Below are positions 10,032 through 19,631 of a stretch of DNA of 64,000 bases, piece by piece. The stretch's first letter is position 1; each line of letters starts with the position of its first letter. The notes under the pieces are model-generated. The model was not told the origin of the DNA. It saw only the letters and a list, made by a program, of their open reading frames with translations, and did not search any database. The translations under genes and the position numbers were made by a program. The stretch comes from Epithemia pelagica (lineage: Eukaryota; Bacillariophyta; Bacillariophyceae; Surirellales; Surirellaceae), in assembly GCA_946965045.2 (NCBI GenBank), contig OX337240.1:744001-808000 (forward strand), read 5' to 3'.

Positions 10032-11171
10032 CTATTCCAGCTTTTGTTTGGACAAGAATTCAAATTGTCCTTCTTCTTCCATGCGTTTCGCATATTGCTT
10101 GCCTTGTTCCAAAATTTGCCGAATGCTATCGGGTGTAATCACCTTCACGGCATCTAACAAAGTTCGATCTTGAAACTGTGGGTCTTTGGAATAATCCACC
10201 ACTAAAATGTTGCGGTCTTGATTATCATTGTTTGGTGAGTTGATCTCGTTCTTGCGCTTGGGCAAAAAGAGTTGAGGATCTTGAAACAACCAAAAGCTTC
10301 CATCCACGTAGGGTTTCCCTCGTAATGTGGCTGTCCATTTACTATCCAAAAACCATGGAATATGGACACTGGCGAGATTGCATTCAATTAGATCGTCTCG
10401 ACTTTCAAAGACATCAATGCGTTCTTTTTGTAACAAAGGTATCTGCGTGACAATCAGGGACAATTCTGCCTCGTGTGCCATGGCAACGGCCTTGTCCTGT
10501 TCCGGTAACAAGGTTTCCAACCAGTTACGAATGACTGGTCCCCAAATCCCTTGTAATCCTTGGGGCCGGTCCCATACACCCACTTCACGACACATATCCA
10601 ATGCAAGCTCCATGGCCTCATAAAAATCCACATTGGTTGCCGTCAAGGTTGCAGTCAAGGCGCCAGCTGACGCCCCGGCTACGGTGGCACCGTGGGGCCC
10701 ATTCAACAAGTAGCCCTGTTCTCGTAAATAGGTAATGACACCAGCTTGCCAGTAAAAGAACAAACCACCACCCGGAAATATCAAATGAGGTCGTACTTCC
10801 TTGGATTGGTTGCTCTCGTCGTCGTAATTATTCTTGGTTGAGGAGGAAACTGAATCCTCCACAATTGTGACCGATTCAGTAGTGGTACTAGCGAGGGCTG
10901 ATGTAGAGTCATGATAGAAACGGTCGAACCGACTTTCAAGGAGACTGGGATTTGGGTTCTGGTCGACGACGAACCTTGCGTTCGGTCGGTGAGCAATTGT
11001 AGGAGAGACGACGGGGATCGTCCATGCTTCCACTCCCGACGATGAAAATGGCAGCGTCACGATGATCGAACACACTGCCGCTGATAAGACGAATATCCAC
11101 CTCGCTGACATGGAGGCAATTGCTTCAAATGCATGACGGTAGTTTCTCATGATTGACGATGACCAAGACAC
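10032..11171 (-). CDS. Patatin-like phospholipase
   Basis: 379 aa. Patatin fold with a Ser-Asp dyad: oxyanion-hole glycines PGGG at residues 133-136, nucleophile elbow GASAG at 166-170 (Ser168), and catalytic Asp290 in the DGS motif. Such enzymes release fatty acids from membrane glycerolipids. The N-terminus from the alternative ATG at 11111 (Met21) is a good signal peptide ending in VEA/W; an aromatic +1 residue would fit plastid import in diatoms, so residue 21 may be the true start. It is divergently arranged with the coiled-coil gene at 11458, sharing a ~290-bp upstream region. Confidence 0.88.
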   Translation of the reverse strand: MSWSSSIMRNYRHAFEAIASMSARWIFVLSAAVCSIIVTLPFSSSGVEAWTIPVVSPTIAHRPNARFVVDQNPNPSLLESRFDRFYHDSTSALASTTTESVTIVEDSVSSSTKNNYDDESNQSKEVRPHLIFPGGGLFFYWQAGVITYLREQGYLLNGPHGATVAGASAGALTATLTATNVDFYEAMELALDMCREVGVWDRPQGLQGIWGPVIRNWLETLLPEQDKAVAMAHEAELSLIVTQIPLLQKERIDVFESRDDLIECNLASVHIPWFLDSKWTATLRGKPYVDGSFWLFQDPQLFLPKRKNEINSPNNDNQDRNILVVDYSKDPQFQDRTLLDAVKVITPDSIRQILEQGKQYAKRMEEEGQFEFLSKQKLE

Positions 11172-11457
11172 GAAAGAAAATGAGAAATGTGGTCAATCGT
11201 CGATAGAGAAGAATATGTGGGCGTGTTCTGACGTGTCTGACGTAAGTCTGCGCCATGACACGGGAGATTTCCGAGTCCTTCCACGACTCACATTCTTCCG
11301 CGACTGATGGCCAGGATCTCAAAACTTCATTCCAACACACATCTCTTTAAACCTTACAGAAAATTTGCTTCCAAGACCACAGCCTCAAACGAGACGAATG
11401 GGATCATAAAACGCAAACCGTGAAATCGCAAGCCATTCGTGTCAAGAAAATTTCCAA

Positions 11458-12345
11458 ATGAAGATCACCACTCATCAAACAATTCAGCATTTGGAAGATG
11501 CCAAACAAGTCCTCTTGGATATCGAAGCTATTCGAACCACCCTTCCCAAGCTCCAGATGGAGGCACTCGACTACCAAGCCAAGATCCATGACGCCAAACT
11601 GGAGTTGAAGGACATTCTGGAGCAAGTGTCCCGAGCCAAGGAAGAAGCCGACCAGAATTTTCTGGCAATCTCTCGACCTGAATCATCTACTTTGATTACG
11701 GAGGCATCCTCTGTGAACTTGGATCAAGAAGCAACTGTCGGTACGACTGTGGTCAATCAGTCGGACAACGAGGATGACGACGTCTGTATGCCTGATCTCG
11801 TAACGGAAAGTGTTAATCCAGTGGAAGACAGTCAAGATGAAGAAGATGAACAGGACAACCAAAACAATGTGCATAGTAGTGTTCCGTCATTGACACAAGA
11901 TGACGGCTTTCTTGAAAGTGCCGGTACAGAGGATCACCGCAACAAAATGGTTAACTGTTCGCAGTCATCGTCCACAACCTTGTCTTCGTCGTGTTTGATT
12001 GCGGATCTCGAGAAACAGCCGGAACAGAATGATGAAACGACTCCAGGTGACAACTCCAATGACATCAGAGGTTTCACAACTCCCCCTCGTGCAACAGTTT
12101 GTATGATTGAAGACGACATTGATGTTCTGAACAAGCAGTACCCAGAGGAGGAGGAAAAAGAAGAAGTGGATGGTCATTCCTCGATACTTTCCTCCTTGTC
12201 GAGTTCTTCCCCCTCCTCGTGTTGTGCGACGACGCAAAAGAAAAAGGCCCATCGCCTACGTCGTCGTTGGTCGTCACCCAAAAAGTGGCGGCGAATGATT
12301 CGAACCAATCGGCTTCAATCCATTTACCTCCGCCACTCATGTTAA
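11458..12345 (+). CDS. Hypothetical coiled-coil acidic protein
   Basis: 295 aa, not recognised. Residues ~5-70 are Leu/Lys/Glu/Gln heptad-rich and should form a coiled coil. The middle (~75-215) is acidic and Ser/Thr/Asn-rich, with EDSQDEEDEQDN-type runs. The last ~35 residues after a poly-Ser stretch are strongly basic (KKKAHRLRRRWSSPKKWRRM), possibly a nuclear localisation or nucleic-acid-binding tail. The first ATG of the frame is used. The frame is open, but it lacks homology I can name, so support is moderate. Confidence 0.6.
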   Translation: MKITTHQTIQHLEDAKQVLLDIEAIRTTLPKLQMEALDYQAKIHDAKLELKDILEQVSRAKEEADQNFLAISRPESSTLITEASSVNLDQEATVGTTVVNQSDNEDDDVCMPDLVTESVNPVEDSQDEEDEQDNQNNVHSSVPSLTQDDGFLESAGTEDHRNKMVNCSQSSSTTLSSSCLIADLEKQPEQNDETTPGDNSNDIRGFTTPPRATVCMIEDDIDVLNKQYPEEEEKEEVDGHSSILSSLSSSSPSSCCATTQKKKAHRLRRRWSSPKKWRRMIRTNRLQSIYLRHSC

Positions 12346-12675
12346 TCGAACGGCCCCAACTTTCGTACTAATCACGTATACTATCACCACACTTCAACAT
12401 ACATCAACTGCTATGGTTAATTCTAGAAACAATGATACTATACTGTCCGAACCTTGTCTAGGTCATGACTTTGTCTGTGGTGCCACACTGTTCATGACCA
12501 TATCTTAAGGTCGGTTCCCTCGGGCAACGACGGAAAAAAGATGAGTCGTGTATTCACTGTTTGTATCACATCCGGCTGGAAAGGCTGGCGTGATTTGGCA
12601 GTTGGAAGATGGCTGGCGTTCTGCTCAACAAGACTCAAACTATTCCTGTTCGTTCAGGAGAGTCATAAAATCAAT

Positions 12676-12692
12676 GGGTGTTTACTGAAAGT
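12676..12692 (+). repeat. Harbinger left terminal inverted repeat
   Basis: 17 bp matching the inverted right end at 15664-15680 without mismatch; AAT lies immediately outside. Confidence 0.93.
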
Positions 12693-12820
12693 GCAATGGA
12701 CACAAACATAAACACAAACTCAACCATTAGGTTTAAGTTTAAGTTTATCGTATGTCCTGAATACAAAATAGGTCAAATCCAATAAAAACACAACCTATCT
12801 TTGGATACACGTGTACACGC

Positions 12821-14038
12821 ATGCCTAATCTCCCCCAATGCTCATTCGTCTCCCTCCACCATACAAGAACTAAGACAATGGAGGAAGCTTCCATTCTGAT
12901 GATGTTGCTTCTCCAGCAACAGAACAACAACGAAATAGACGAATACAACCAACTGCGTAGGTCCGTAATCCGCAGAAATGCGTTACATGACCCCCTTAAC
13001 TCTGCATTTATGCACCTCTATAGGTCAATGCAGGATGATGCGTTAATCACCCTTTGTGGTTTTGATCATGCAGCGTTCAATCGGCTTCTAACCCTGTTCA
13101 GACCAATGTTCAAAGCCTACACTCCTTACCCACAGTCACATAACAATCGGGGACACATGCGACGACTTACAAGGAGGAATCATGGTAGGCGCAGGAAAAT
13201 AACAGCGATCATGTGTCTAGGACTTGTGCTGGCATGGACCCGTACTCGAGTATCCAGGAAAGTACTACAATTGATATTCGGCTTCACAGCCAACCCGTTA
13301 TCAGTGTGGCTTAGATTCGGAAGGAGGATCCTGGTCAAGGTCCTTGCCAAGCATCCAGACGCCAAGGTAGAGCTTCCAACACCTGAAGAAATTGCTGTAT
13401 TCAAACAGTCAATCCAAGCCAAATACCCCTGTCTTGCCAACATTTGGGCAGCCATGGATGGTTTGAAGCTCTGTGTTGCCGCAAATCCGTTGACACAAAA
13501 CATGTTTTACAATGGATGGACTCACGACCACTATGTGTCCAATCTCTTTGTCTACTCACCGGATGGCAAAATCCGTGCTTGTTTTATAAACGCTCCAGGT
13601 TCATGGCATGACTCTACACTTGCCTCTATTTCAAACATCTACAACAAGTTAGATGAACTACATGAGCGGGAGAGAGATAATGGTGGAGCCCGTGTGGTAG
13701 TTGATTCTGCCTTTGGAAGGGAAAACCGTCCCTCCTTGCTTAAGTTGCATCAGTCAAATTTTGACAACGATGGTAATGTGCGGATGAGACGCGTAGTGTT
13801 CCGTGCCGCAACTTCTGTTCGGCAATTGTCGGAGTGGGGGATGAGAGGTCTACAGGCATCTTTCCCTCGCCTCAAAGACCGTCTCCCCTATGAAGAGGTT
13901 GGAGAGCGCCGAGTGATTCTACGGTTGATTGCTCTTCTTTACAACTTTAGAGCATCAACTGTTGGATTTAATCAAATCCAGACGACATACATGCCACAAC
14001 TCCGTCAAAATGCTGCTCGTGCCACTAGTAATTTCTAG
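12821..14038 (+). CDS. PIF/Harbinger DDE transposase
   Basis: 405 aa from the ATG at 12821; a second ATG at 12878 (MEEAS) would give 386 aa. DDE_Tnp_4 core: Asp213 in AMDGLK, Asp295 in VVDSAFG, Glu338 in LSEWGMRGLQASFPRL, plus the family motifs YNGWTHDHYVSN and NAPGSWHDS. The N-terminal half has the helical, basic region (RRLTRRNHGRRRK) usual before the core. It catalyses cut-and-paste excision and integration at 3-bp targets and normally needs the Myb-like partner encoded convergently at 14087-15367. No frameshift or stop is seen. Confidence 0.93.
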   Translation: MPNLPQCSFVSLHHTRTKTMEEASILMMLLLQQQNNNEIDEYNQLRRSVIRRNALHDPLNSAFMHLYRSMQDDALITLCGFDHAAFNRLLTLFRPMFKAYTPYPQSHNNRGHMRRLTRRNHGRRRKITAIMCLGLVLAWTRTRVSRKVLQLIFGFTANPLSVWLRFGRRILVKVLAKHPDAKVELPTPEEIAVFKQSIQAKYPCLANIWAAMDGLKLCVAANPLTQNMFYNGWTHDHYVSNLFVYSPDGKIRACFINAPGSWHDSTLASISNIYNKLDELHERERDNGGARVVVDSAFGRENRPSLLKLHQSNFDNDGNVRMRRVVFRAATSVRQLSEWGMRGLQASFPRLKDRLPYEEVGERRVILRLIALLYNFRASTVGFNQIQTTYMPQLRQNAARATSNF

Positions 14039-14086
14039 AATATCCTTTCAATGGAACTCTTACTAAATTTTATTTGATTGTTATCC

Positions 14087-15367
14087 TTAATTTTCTTCGT
14101 GATCTTGATAGTCATTGTGTCCTCCATGGTCATTGTGCTCATTTTCTCCTTCTTCTTCCGCTCCTTCTTCTTCACGGCTTCGTTTCTTCTTTGAATTATG
14201 ATTGTTGTCGGCGTTCTTTCCAAACATACCAGCCATAAACATCATGAACTGTTGTTGATCTTGTTGGCGCTGTTGTGCCGCAAGTGTGGCCTGCTGTTGG
14301 GCCATTGTTGCTTGCTGTTGCATCTGTTGGAAGAGCAGCTGTTGCATTGTTGCATTTTGCTGGGCCTCTTTTGCACGCTCTTTCCTGTCTTCGTCGTCCT
14401 TCTCCTGCTTTTTGTTCATGCTCATGATGAGCCAGGTCATGAGGTCCTTCTGCTCTTGGGCCTGTTCTTGTTTGGGTGACCTCCTACGTGGAGTTCGTCC
14501 GGATTTAAGGGAACGTACCGTGGAAATTGAAGATTCTGTAATATTGGTGGCTTCTGCGTCACCAGTCTTGAATAAGTTCGTCGGGATCCTTGTAGGTTGT
14601 TCGTCCTCTTCTTCTTCGTCTTCTTCTATTCCAAGGTCGTCTTCATCAACATCACCACCAGCATCAACTTTTGCGCAGATCAAACCAATGACCATCTTGG
14701 CCCTTTCCACATCCTCGGGCATTGTGGGGTTTCCTGTGGGTACCTTCTTGTTGTGTAAGGTGTTGAATTTTCGTCGCAACGAGTCTCTGTCTCGTTCACG
14801 ACCTGGAAACTGCTTGTTGTACTCTTGAGTGACGATGTCCCATTCATCAGAACAGGCTGGCTTCAGGTCTTCTAACAGATCTAGGAGAAAGTCAACTTCC
14901 CCTTTCTTGTAGGTTGGTCCTTTGCTCCGCCCTGCCCCACCATTTCCTCCTTTTTTCTTGTTTGCCGACATAGGGGGTGGTTTGGTCGTCTTGGTACTTG
15001 TCTTTGCAGGTTGTGTTGTCCTCGCAGGTTGTGTTGTCGCCCTCGCGGCTTGTGTTGTCGCCTTCAAGTTAGTTGGATTGTTGCTGCGCTTGGACTTCTT
15101 GATAGCCGCAGCGACCGAAGCAGCTATATCCTCACGCTTTTTTGCAAGACGGGGAGACTCACGGCGCCTCATAGGCAAGTTTCCTTCTCCTGGAGAGGAT
15201 CGAAGCTCGTCCAGTCGTCGCATCTCTGCCGAGACATCAATTTCTTCGTTGTCATCTACCACTTGCTCTTCTTCAACCCCTTCTTCAGCTGCAACTGGTG
15301 TCGGCATGATGGTAGATTCATCAGAGGAAGAGTCTGGAGACAAGGAAGCTGGACGAAACTCCTCCAT
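14087..15367 (-). CDS. Harbinger Myb/SANT-like DNA-binding protein
   Basis: 426 aa. Residues ~146-210 form a trihelical Myb/SANT-like domain (KKGEVDFLLDLLEDLKP, DEWDIVTQEYNKQFPGRERDRDSLRRKFNTL), the type used by Harbinger elements to bind their own ends and recruit the transposase. Before it lie acidic and Ala/Lys-rich segments with a short repeated TTQPA motif; after it come an acidic run, a basic RTPRRRSPK patch, and a long Gln/Met-rich coiled coil (~300-385) probably for multimerisation. The C-terminus is acidic/His-rich. It is convergent with the transposase gene, with only 48 bp between the two stop codons. Confidence 0.88.
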   Translation of the reverse strand: MEEFRPASLSPDSSSDESTIMPTPVAAEEGVEEEQVVDDNEEIDVSAEMRRLDELRSSPGEGNLPMRRRESPRLAKKREDIAASVAAAIKKSKRSNNPTNLKATTQAARATTQPARTTQPAKTSTKTTKPPPMSANKKKGGNGGAGRSKGPTYKKGEVDFLLDLLEDLKPACSDEWDIVTQEYNKQFPGRERDRDSLRRKFNTLHNKKVPTGNPTMPEDVERAKMVIGLICAKVDAGGDVDEDDLGIEEDEEEEDEQPTRIPTNLFKTGDAEATNITESSISTVRSLKSGRTPRRRSPKQEQAQEQKDLMTWLIMSMNKKQEKDDEDRKERAKEAQQNATMQQLLFQQMQQQATMAQQQATLAAQQRQQDQQQFMMFMAGMFGKNADNNHNSKKKRSREEEGAEEEGENEHNDHGGHNDYQDHEEN

Positions 15368-15663
15368 GGTGATTCAACCATGAGAGAGAGAAGGAGGAGG
15401 GTGGAGGCGGAGGTGCAAACCACAACCAAGGAATTTCTTTGTTTGGGGGGTTGCAAGATGTATATCTTATACGAATACATATATATCTATAGAGGTGGCA
15501 AGGTGTCTTACGTGCGTTGAGGATGTTGTGTTTAGGGTGTTTCGTTTGCTCGGCAGTCCGAGGTGCCGAGCATTTCTTGGCTGTATCTTAACATAAGCAT
15601 CCAATGAGCAGGTTATGGGTACAAAATATTTGAGTTTGTGTTCGTCCGTTAAGTCTGTTAACT

Positions 15664-15680
15664 ACTTTCAGTAAACACCC
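15664..15680 (-). repeat. Harbinger right terminal inverted repeat
   Basis: 17-bp inverted copy of 12676-12692, followed by the AAT target duplication at 15681-15683. Confidence 0.93.
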
Positions 15681-15683
15681 AAT

Positions 15684-16525
15684 GCCGCAACAAAATGAGA
15701 CCAAACCAAACCCCAAAACGGCCTCATGCTTCGTTACTGAGCTCTGAGCATGTCATCTTTGTCCGCATGGTAAGTTCCGGACGGCCTAATCCCTGCAGTG
15801 TAATGGACCATGGTTTGGGTTACGTTCTCACTTCTTTGCCACACTTTCAAGTGTTTGTGCCGTTCAACATCCATTTTTGGTCCATTCAATGGGCGGCAGC
15901 TAAAATCAAATGTAGGATTCTTCTAACATGTCATTCGTAGGAGTAGAATTTTCAACCTCAGTAAGATAGGATTAGTGGAACCATTCCTTTCTCATCTGTT
16001 GCTCAGTTTGAGTCTTTAGTGTCTTGTGTTGTCGACTTGCGCCTCTTGGTCGTTTTTTTTGCCAGGAGTATCTCATGTGTTTCTCAGCAGCATGTGGGAC
16101 TCTGCATACTCCATGACACAAGCAGGAAGAGATTCATTCTAAAAGAGGTGGTAGTAGGTCAAGCTCATTTGCTCGCAAAGAGACAAGCCTACGGCATAGA
16201 CAAACAAGGTGTGCGGATGTGGATGAAGGTGTGCTTTTAAACCGAGAACTACACGAGAACAAAGAACACTAGAAAAAGGAGGGAAGGGGGCACAGCCAAA
16301 CACTATCTATGGTCTTTGCATGTCGAATGTCAGTGATACACAAATGATGCAGAATGCATGTTCATGGTGCATGTCCATGACAAACACCTAAAAGAGAAAA
16401 GACGAAGTGACAAAATTTGTGAGGAGTGTTGGAATGAAAGGGAAAAGGGAAGACCAACGGTCAAAGCGCGCACGGCTTCTCACAAGAATTCGAAAGGATG
16501 ATCCAGAAGACCGGCGTGATCATTT
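15684..16525. other. Non-coding spacer
   Basis: About 840 bp between the Harbinger element and the stop codon of the trypsin-fold gene. I see no convincing gene or RNA. Confidence 0.5.
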
Positions 16526-17524
16526 TCATTTTGACCAGAAATTTTCTTCATAAACGACAAAAAACGAAAATAAAAATGATTGGTCGCGGAGAGCGGCCGG
16601 ACGGCTAAGAAGCGGACACCTAGTCGGAGGGTTCTCCCGCTCAGGACTAGAAACTAGGGTTGGCCATCCGTGGATCTTGATCGACAGATTCACGGGTGGT
16701 TCTATTTCCGGTGGGCTCCCGACGTGAACTCCAATACACTTACCAGCATCTTCTCCTTCAAGAAGAAAAGTTATGGCCCCAGCACATCCCCGGTAGCTAT
16801 TCATATCATGCATAAAATATTGTTCTCCAATACCCGTAATAGTTCCAGTGTAGATACTGATTTCATCGGTTGGTCCGTATACTTTTTCCAGGTCTACGGT
16901 ACGCCTGTCGTTGATCCGTGCAGACTCTTCCGTGGCTTTCTGCTTTGCAAAAATAGCCATTGCAATTCTCGTCCCAATTGAATACTCATAAGTCTTTGGA
17001 ACAGGTTTAAAAACGTGAAAGTTGTCGCGAGTAGACACAGGAGATGGATTCTCGACAAAACGCCCATGGGCAATGTCAACTCCATACTCCCAATTGATCG
17101 AAGTATCGCCGATGGTGATCACCAACGGTTGGATTTTCGCCTTCTGTAGTCCCAGATGCTGAAATTCAACTTGAAACGACAAGTTGTGACGATTCCCGCA
17201 AAACGTACATGAGAGGGCAAACGGGGTACTGCCGCTGTGTGCAACGACGTTGTGAAGAGCAGTGACCGCGGTCGTTGGTCCGTCATCACCATCTAGTGCA
17301 ACCATTCCCATCTGACCTTCTGACGTATTCTGATAGCTGGTGTAAACAGTGAGTAATTGAGCAGCACCATTGAACAGTTTATGGAACAACTGCTCATAAA
17401 GTTCATATTCCTTCGCAGTGCCTACGTCGGTGGAGAATGGCTTTCCGCGTCTGCGAATCATTTCTCTCTCTTGGATGTATGCTTCCGCCCCATCGTCGTA
17501 GTCTTCCCATTCGCAATCATTCAT
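16526..17524 (-). CDS. Trypsin-fold protein lacking the catalytic serine (pseudoprotease)
   Basis: 332 aa. The layout resembles a chymotrypsin/trypsin-like peptidase domain: candidate catalytic His91 in TALHNV, candidate Asp150 in GVDIA, and near residues 244-252 the block YRGCAGAIT where an active enzyme has G-x-S-G-[GA]; here the nucleophile position is Ala248. The domain ends with the expected CIGVHVG strand. I therefore infer a catalytically dead binding or regulatory protein, or a cysteine-based variant using Cys247, which I consider unlikely. The N-terminus is acidic without a signal peptide. A Copia element begins 24 bp upstream of the start codon, so the native promoter has been displaced about 7.5 kb. 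The fold assignment is from motifs only. Confidence 0.6.
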   Translation of the reverse strand: MNDCEWEDYDDGAEAYIQEREMIRRRGKPFSTDVGTAKEYELYEQLFHKLFNGAAQLLTVYTSYQNTSEGQMGMVALDGDDGPTTAVTALHNVVAHSGSTPFALSCTFCGNRHNLSFQVEFQHLGLQKAKIQPLVITIGDTSINWEYGVDIAHGRFVENPSPVSTRDNFHVFKPVPKTYEYSIGTRIAMAIFAKQKATEESARINDRRTVDLEKVYGPTDEISIYTGTITGIGEQYFMHDMNSYRGCAGAITFLLEGEDAGKCIGVHVGSPPEIEPPVNLSIKIHGWPTLVSSPERENPPTRCPLLSRPAALRDQSFLFSFFVVYEENFWSK

Positions 17525-17548
17525 GGTTGCAACAGAATAAAGTTAATC

Positions 17549-17786
17549 TGCGAGTATAGCTAGGGTAGCAAGCTTATACTCGGCAACAAGACTCATCAAT
17601 CACGAATGATGAGCGACGTAAATGTGAACGAGTGGATGGAATGACTCATCCAAAAGATATTGAAGAAAAGATCCAAGTGAATTTAGTGAGAATTTAGGAC
17701 TAACATAATAGTGATTATCAGAATAAGTATCCTTTTTACGGATTGTTCAATGGGAAAGAGACCGCCGTTCTTTTCCACTACTCGCA
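17549..17786 (+). repeat. 5' LTR of Copia 1
   Basis: 238 bp, begins TGCGAG and ends CTCGCA. It contains a small inverted repeat, CTCATCA...TGATGAG, about 45 bp in. It lies head-to-head with the minus-strand gene ending at 17524, so LTR regulatory sequence is adjacent to that gene's start. Confidence 0.95.
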
Positions 17787-17801
17787 GGTTATGAGCCCAA
17801 G
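17787..17801 (+). promoter_or_regulatory. Primer-binding site of Copia 1 (half-tRNA-Met type)
   Basis: GGTTATGAGCCCAAG directly abuts the LTR. Its complement reads as a tRNA anticodon arm with CAT in the loop (stem TTGGG, loop CTCATAA), i.e. an internal part of a methionine tRNA rather than the 3' CCA end. Drosophila copia is known to prime from such a 5' half of initiator tRNA-Met. Confidence 0.6.
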
Positions 17802-17888
17802 TATTACGCTGTAGAAGGTTTCCCAAGGTCGTACGGTGTCAAGGGAGTGAGTGCTCTGGCGAGATAGGACAGAGAGAAGGTGAGAACA

Positions 17889-19631
17889 ATGGCGCGAGCA
17901 GAAGACTCGGCAAATGTTTCACCCGCTTCAGGAGCAGCACCGGCTAACACGGGAGACGATGAGGACTATCAAGACGCCTCAGCGGAAGACCAGACTGGAA
18001 CCGACAATCGAGAATCCGACTTTGGATTCCGAACACTCGACGAAACGCTTCAGGGTCTTAATGAGAGAAGACAGAGAAGAACAAGCGATGAAAACAACTC
18101 GGATAAGAGTTCAAAGAGCGATGACTACCCGTTAGATACAGATACCCGATTCATGGTTGGGGGACTGGCAATTGAACTGGTGGAACCAGGTTCAAGGGGA
18201 TATGGTGTCGCAGATCAAGGACCTTTATATCGGAAAGAAAACAGGGAGAAGATGTCCTCGGAGAAGAAACAAGATCTCTTCAAGGAAGCCGTGAAGACAT
18301 CGCAAACAAAATATACTTTCACGAGTATGAGTTTGACCGATGAAAAGAAGTTGGATGAGTGTTATAACACTGCCATCATGATTTCCAAGACCAAGGACAC
18401 GCACATGGTTTATGATATGCATGACGTGTTCACGATTGTGTTTCCCAAGTTGAAAGGATCCCGGAGCATCGAATCTCGTACTGTAGATCTATATTTAAAT
18501 TATGAGGAAGTTACTCCTGATGAAGTTGCAGCAAGTTGTGAATGGTATCGCCGCTGGACCAAGAAGGATTGGTACCGGGAGAATTTGGTACTAACCTACA
18601 AGCATCTGGAAAATAACATGACTCAAAGTCTGTTTGAAAAATGCTACGAGCAGTTTGAGACTTACCCTACCATTCAACAAGGGGGTCCTCTGCTCTTCGT
18701 CATTATGATGAACATCCTGGTTTCAAGTTCGGAAGCCGCTATTGATCACTTGAAAGATTTGGTTAAGAATTTGAAGATTAATGAGTTTCAGGGTGAAAAT
18801 GTTCTTCGTGTTGTAAGTTTGATCCGTGGTGCACACAAGCGCTTGAAATGGGTCAAGAAAGTTCCAGAGCGCTTTAATCAGCAGGTGCTAAAAGTCATGC
18901 AAACTTCATCCGTTGGCAAATTTAACTCTTACTTCCGCTATATCGAGCAAACTTACACAATGGCACGGGACATTGGGAAACTTCAAGGGGATCCTGATGA
19001 CACTGGTGGTTTGGAAGTTGATGTTCTACTTCGCTTAGCCAAAACTAAGTATAATGAATTATGCAGCAGCAATGACTGGCACGGTTCTAAAACGAAAGGA
19101 AAGAACTCTGTGTTCAATGCCCAAGAAGATGCCAAGAAAGCTGCCAATACTGCCTCTTCTGGCAATGGCAAGCCCCAACCAATTTGTTGGAATTGTGGAA
19201 AGCCGGGACATACGGCACCGAAGTGCACGGAACCCCGCAACGAACAGAAGATTGCTGCGAACAAAGAGAAGTTTGGTTCGAAAAAGGCAGCCAATGGGAC
19301 GAGTTCCTCAAATTCTGGAGCAGGTGGTGCATCCGGAAAATGGGCGCCTCCAAAGTCGGACGAACGAAATCGACGCGTAATTGATGGAAAACATATGTTT
19401 TACAACCATCGCACGCGTCGCTGGGTTCCGGATCGGACGCATTCTTCAAACCAAGATGCGAGTGCTCATGCCGCGCGAGCCGACAACGCCAGCACGACCA
19501 GCACGCTCACTGGAGCGACTGGTACTGTGGCTGGTTCTACTGTCAATCGCGCTGAGCTCGATGCTGCAGTCGCAAACGTGGCACGCTCCGTCGATCAGTC
19601 GCTCCGCAGTCTCGTGGAGCATTTCTCCTGA
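17889..19631 (+). CDS. Copia 1 Gag
   Basis: 580 aa from the ATG at 17889 to the UGA at 19629-19631. The helical capsid-like middle region (about residues 100-370) fits a UBN2/Retrotran_gag-type domain, and a CCHC zinc knuckle CWNCGKPGHTAPKC lies near residue 435. The tail is Ser/Ala/Thr-rich. It forms virus-like particles that package element RNA. The terminal UGA is in frame with the downstream segments (codon context TCC TGA TGG). Confidence 0.92.
   Translation: MARAEDSANVSPASGAAPANTGDDEDYQDASAEDQTGTDNRESDFGFRTLDETLQGLNERRQRRTSDENNSDKSSKSDDYPLDTDTRFMVGGLAIELVEPGSRGYGVADQGPLYRKENREKMSSEKKQDLFKEAVKTSQTKYTFTSMSLTDEKKLDECYNTAIMISKTKDTHMVYDMHDVFTIVFPKLKGSRSIESRTVDLYLNYEEVTPDEVAASCEWYRRWTKKDWYRENLVLTYKHLENNMTQSLFEKCYEQFETYPTIQQGGPLLFVIMMNILVSSSEAAIDHLKDLVKNLKINEFQGENVLRVVSLIRGAHKRLKWVKKVPERFNQQVLKVMQTSSVGKFNSYFRYIEQTYTMARDIGKLQGDPDDTGGLEVDVLLRLAKTKYNELCSSNDWHGSKTKGKNSVFNAQEDAKKAANTASSGNGKPQPICWNCGKPGHTAPKCTEPRNEQKIAANKEKFGSKKAANGTSSSNSGAGGASGKWAPPKSDERNRRVIDGKHMFYNHRTRRWVPDRTHSSNQDASAHAARADNASTTSTLTGATGTVAGSTVNRAELDAAVANVARSVDQSLRSLVEHFS

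Larger units (their letters stand above)
12676..15680. mobile_element. Complete PIF/Harbinger DNA transposon (3005 bp)
   Basis: Bounded by perfect 17-bp terminal inverted repeats (GGGTGTTTACTGAAAGT at 12676-12692, its complement at 15664-15680) and flanked by a 3-bp AAT duplication (12673-12675, 15681-15683), the duplication length expected of this superfamily. A 13-bp subterminal inverted match (12711-12723 against 15630-15642) extends the ends. Inside are the two genes expected of an autonomous Harbinger: a DDE transposase on the plus strand and a Myb/SANT-like DNA-binding protein on the minus strand, tail to tail. Both frames are intact, so the copy may be competent or recently inserted. 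Confidence 0.93.

Noticed and set aside
14286-15520. Plus-strand open frames opposite the Harbinger Myb-like gene
   Set aside because: Cys/Ser/Leu-rich translations are the mirror of Gln- and Glu-rich repeats in the minus-strand gene; no independent evidence.
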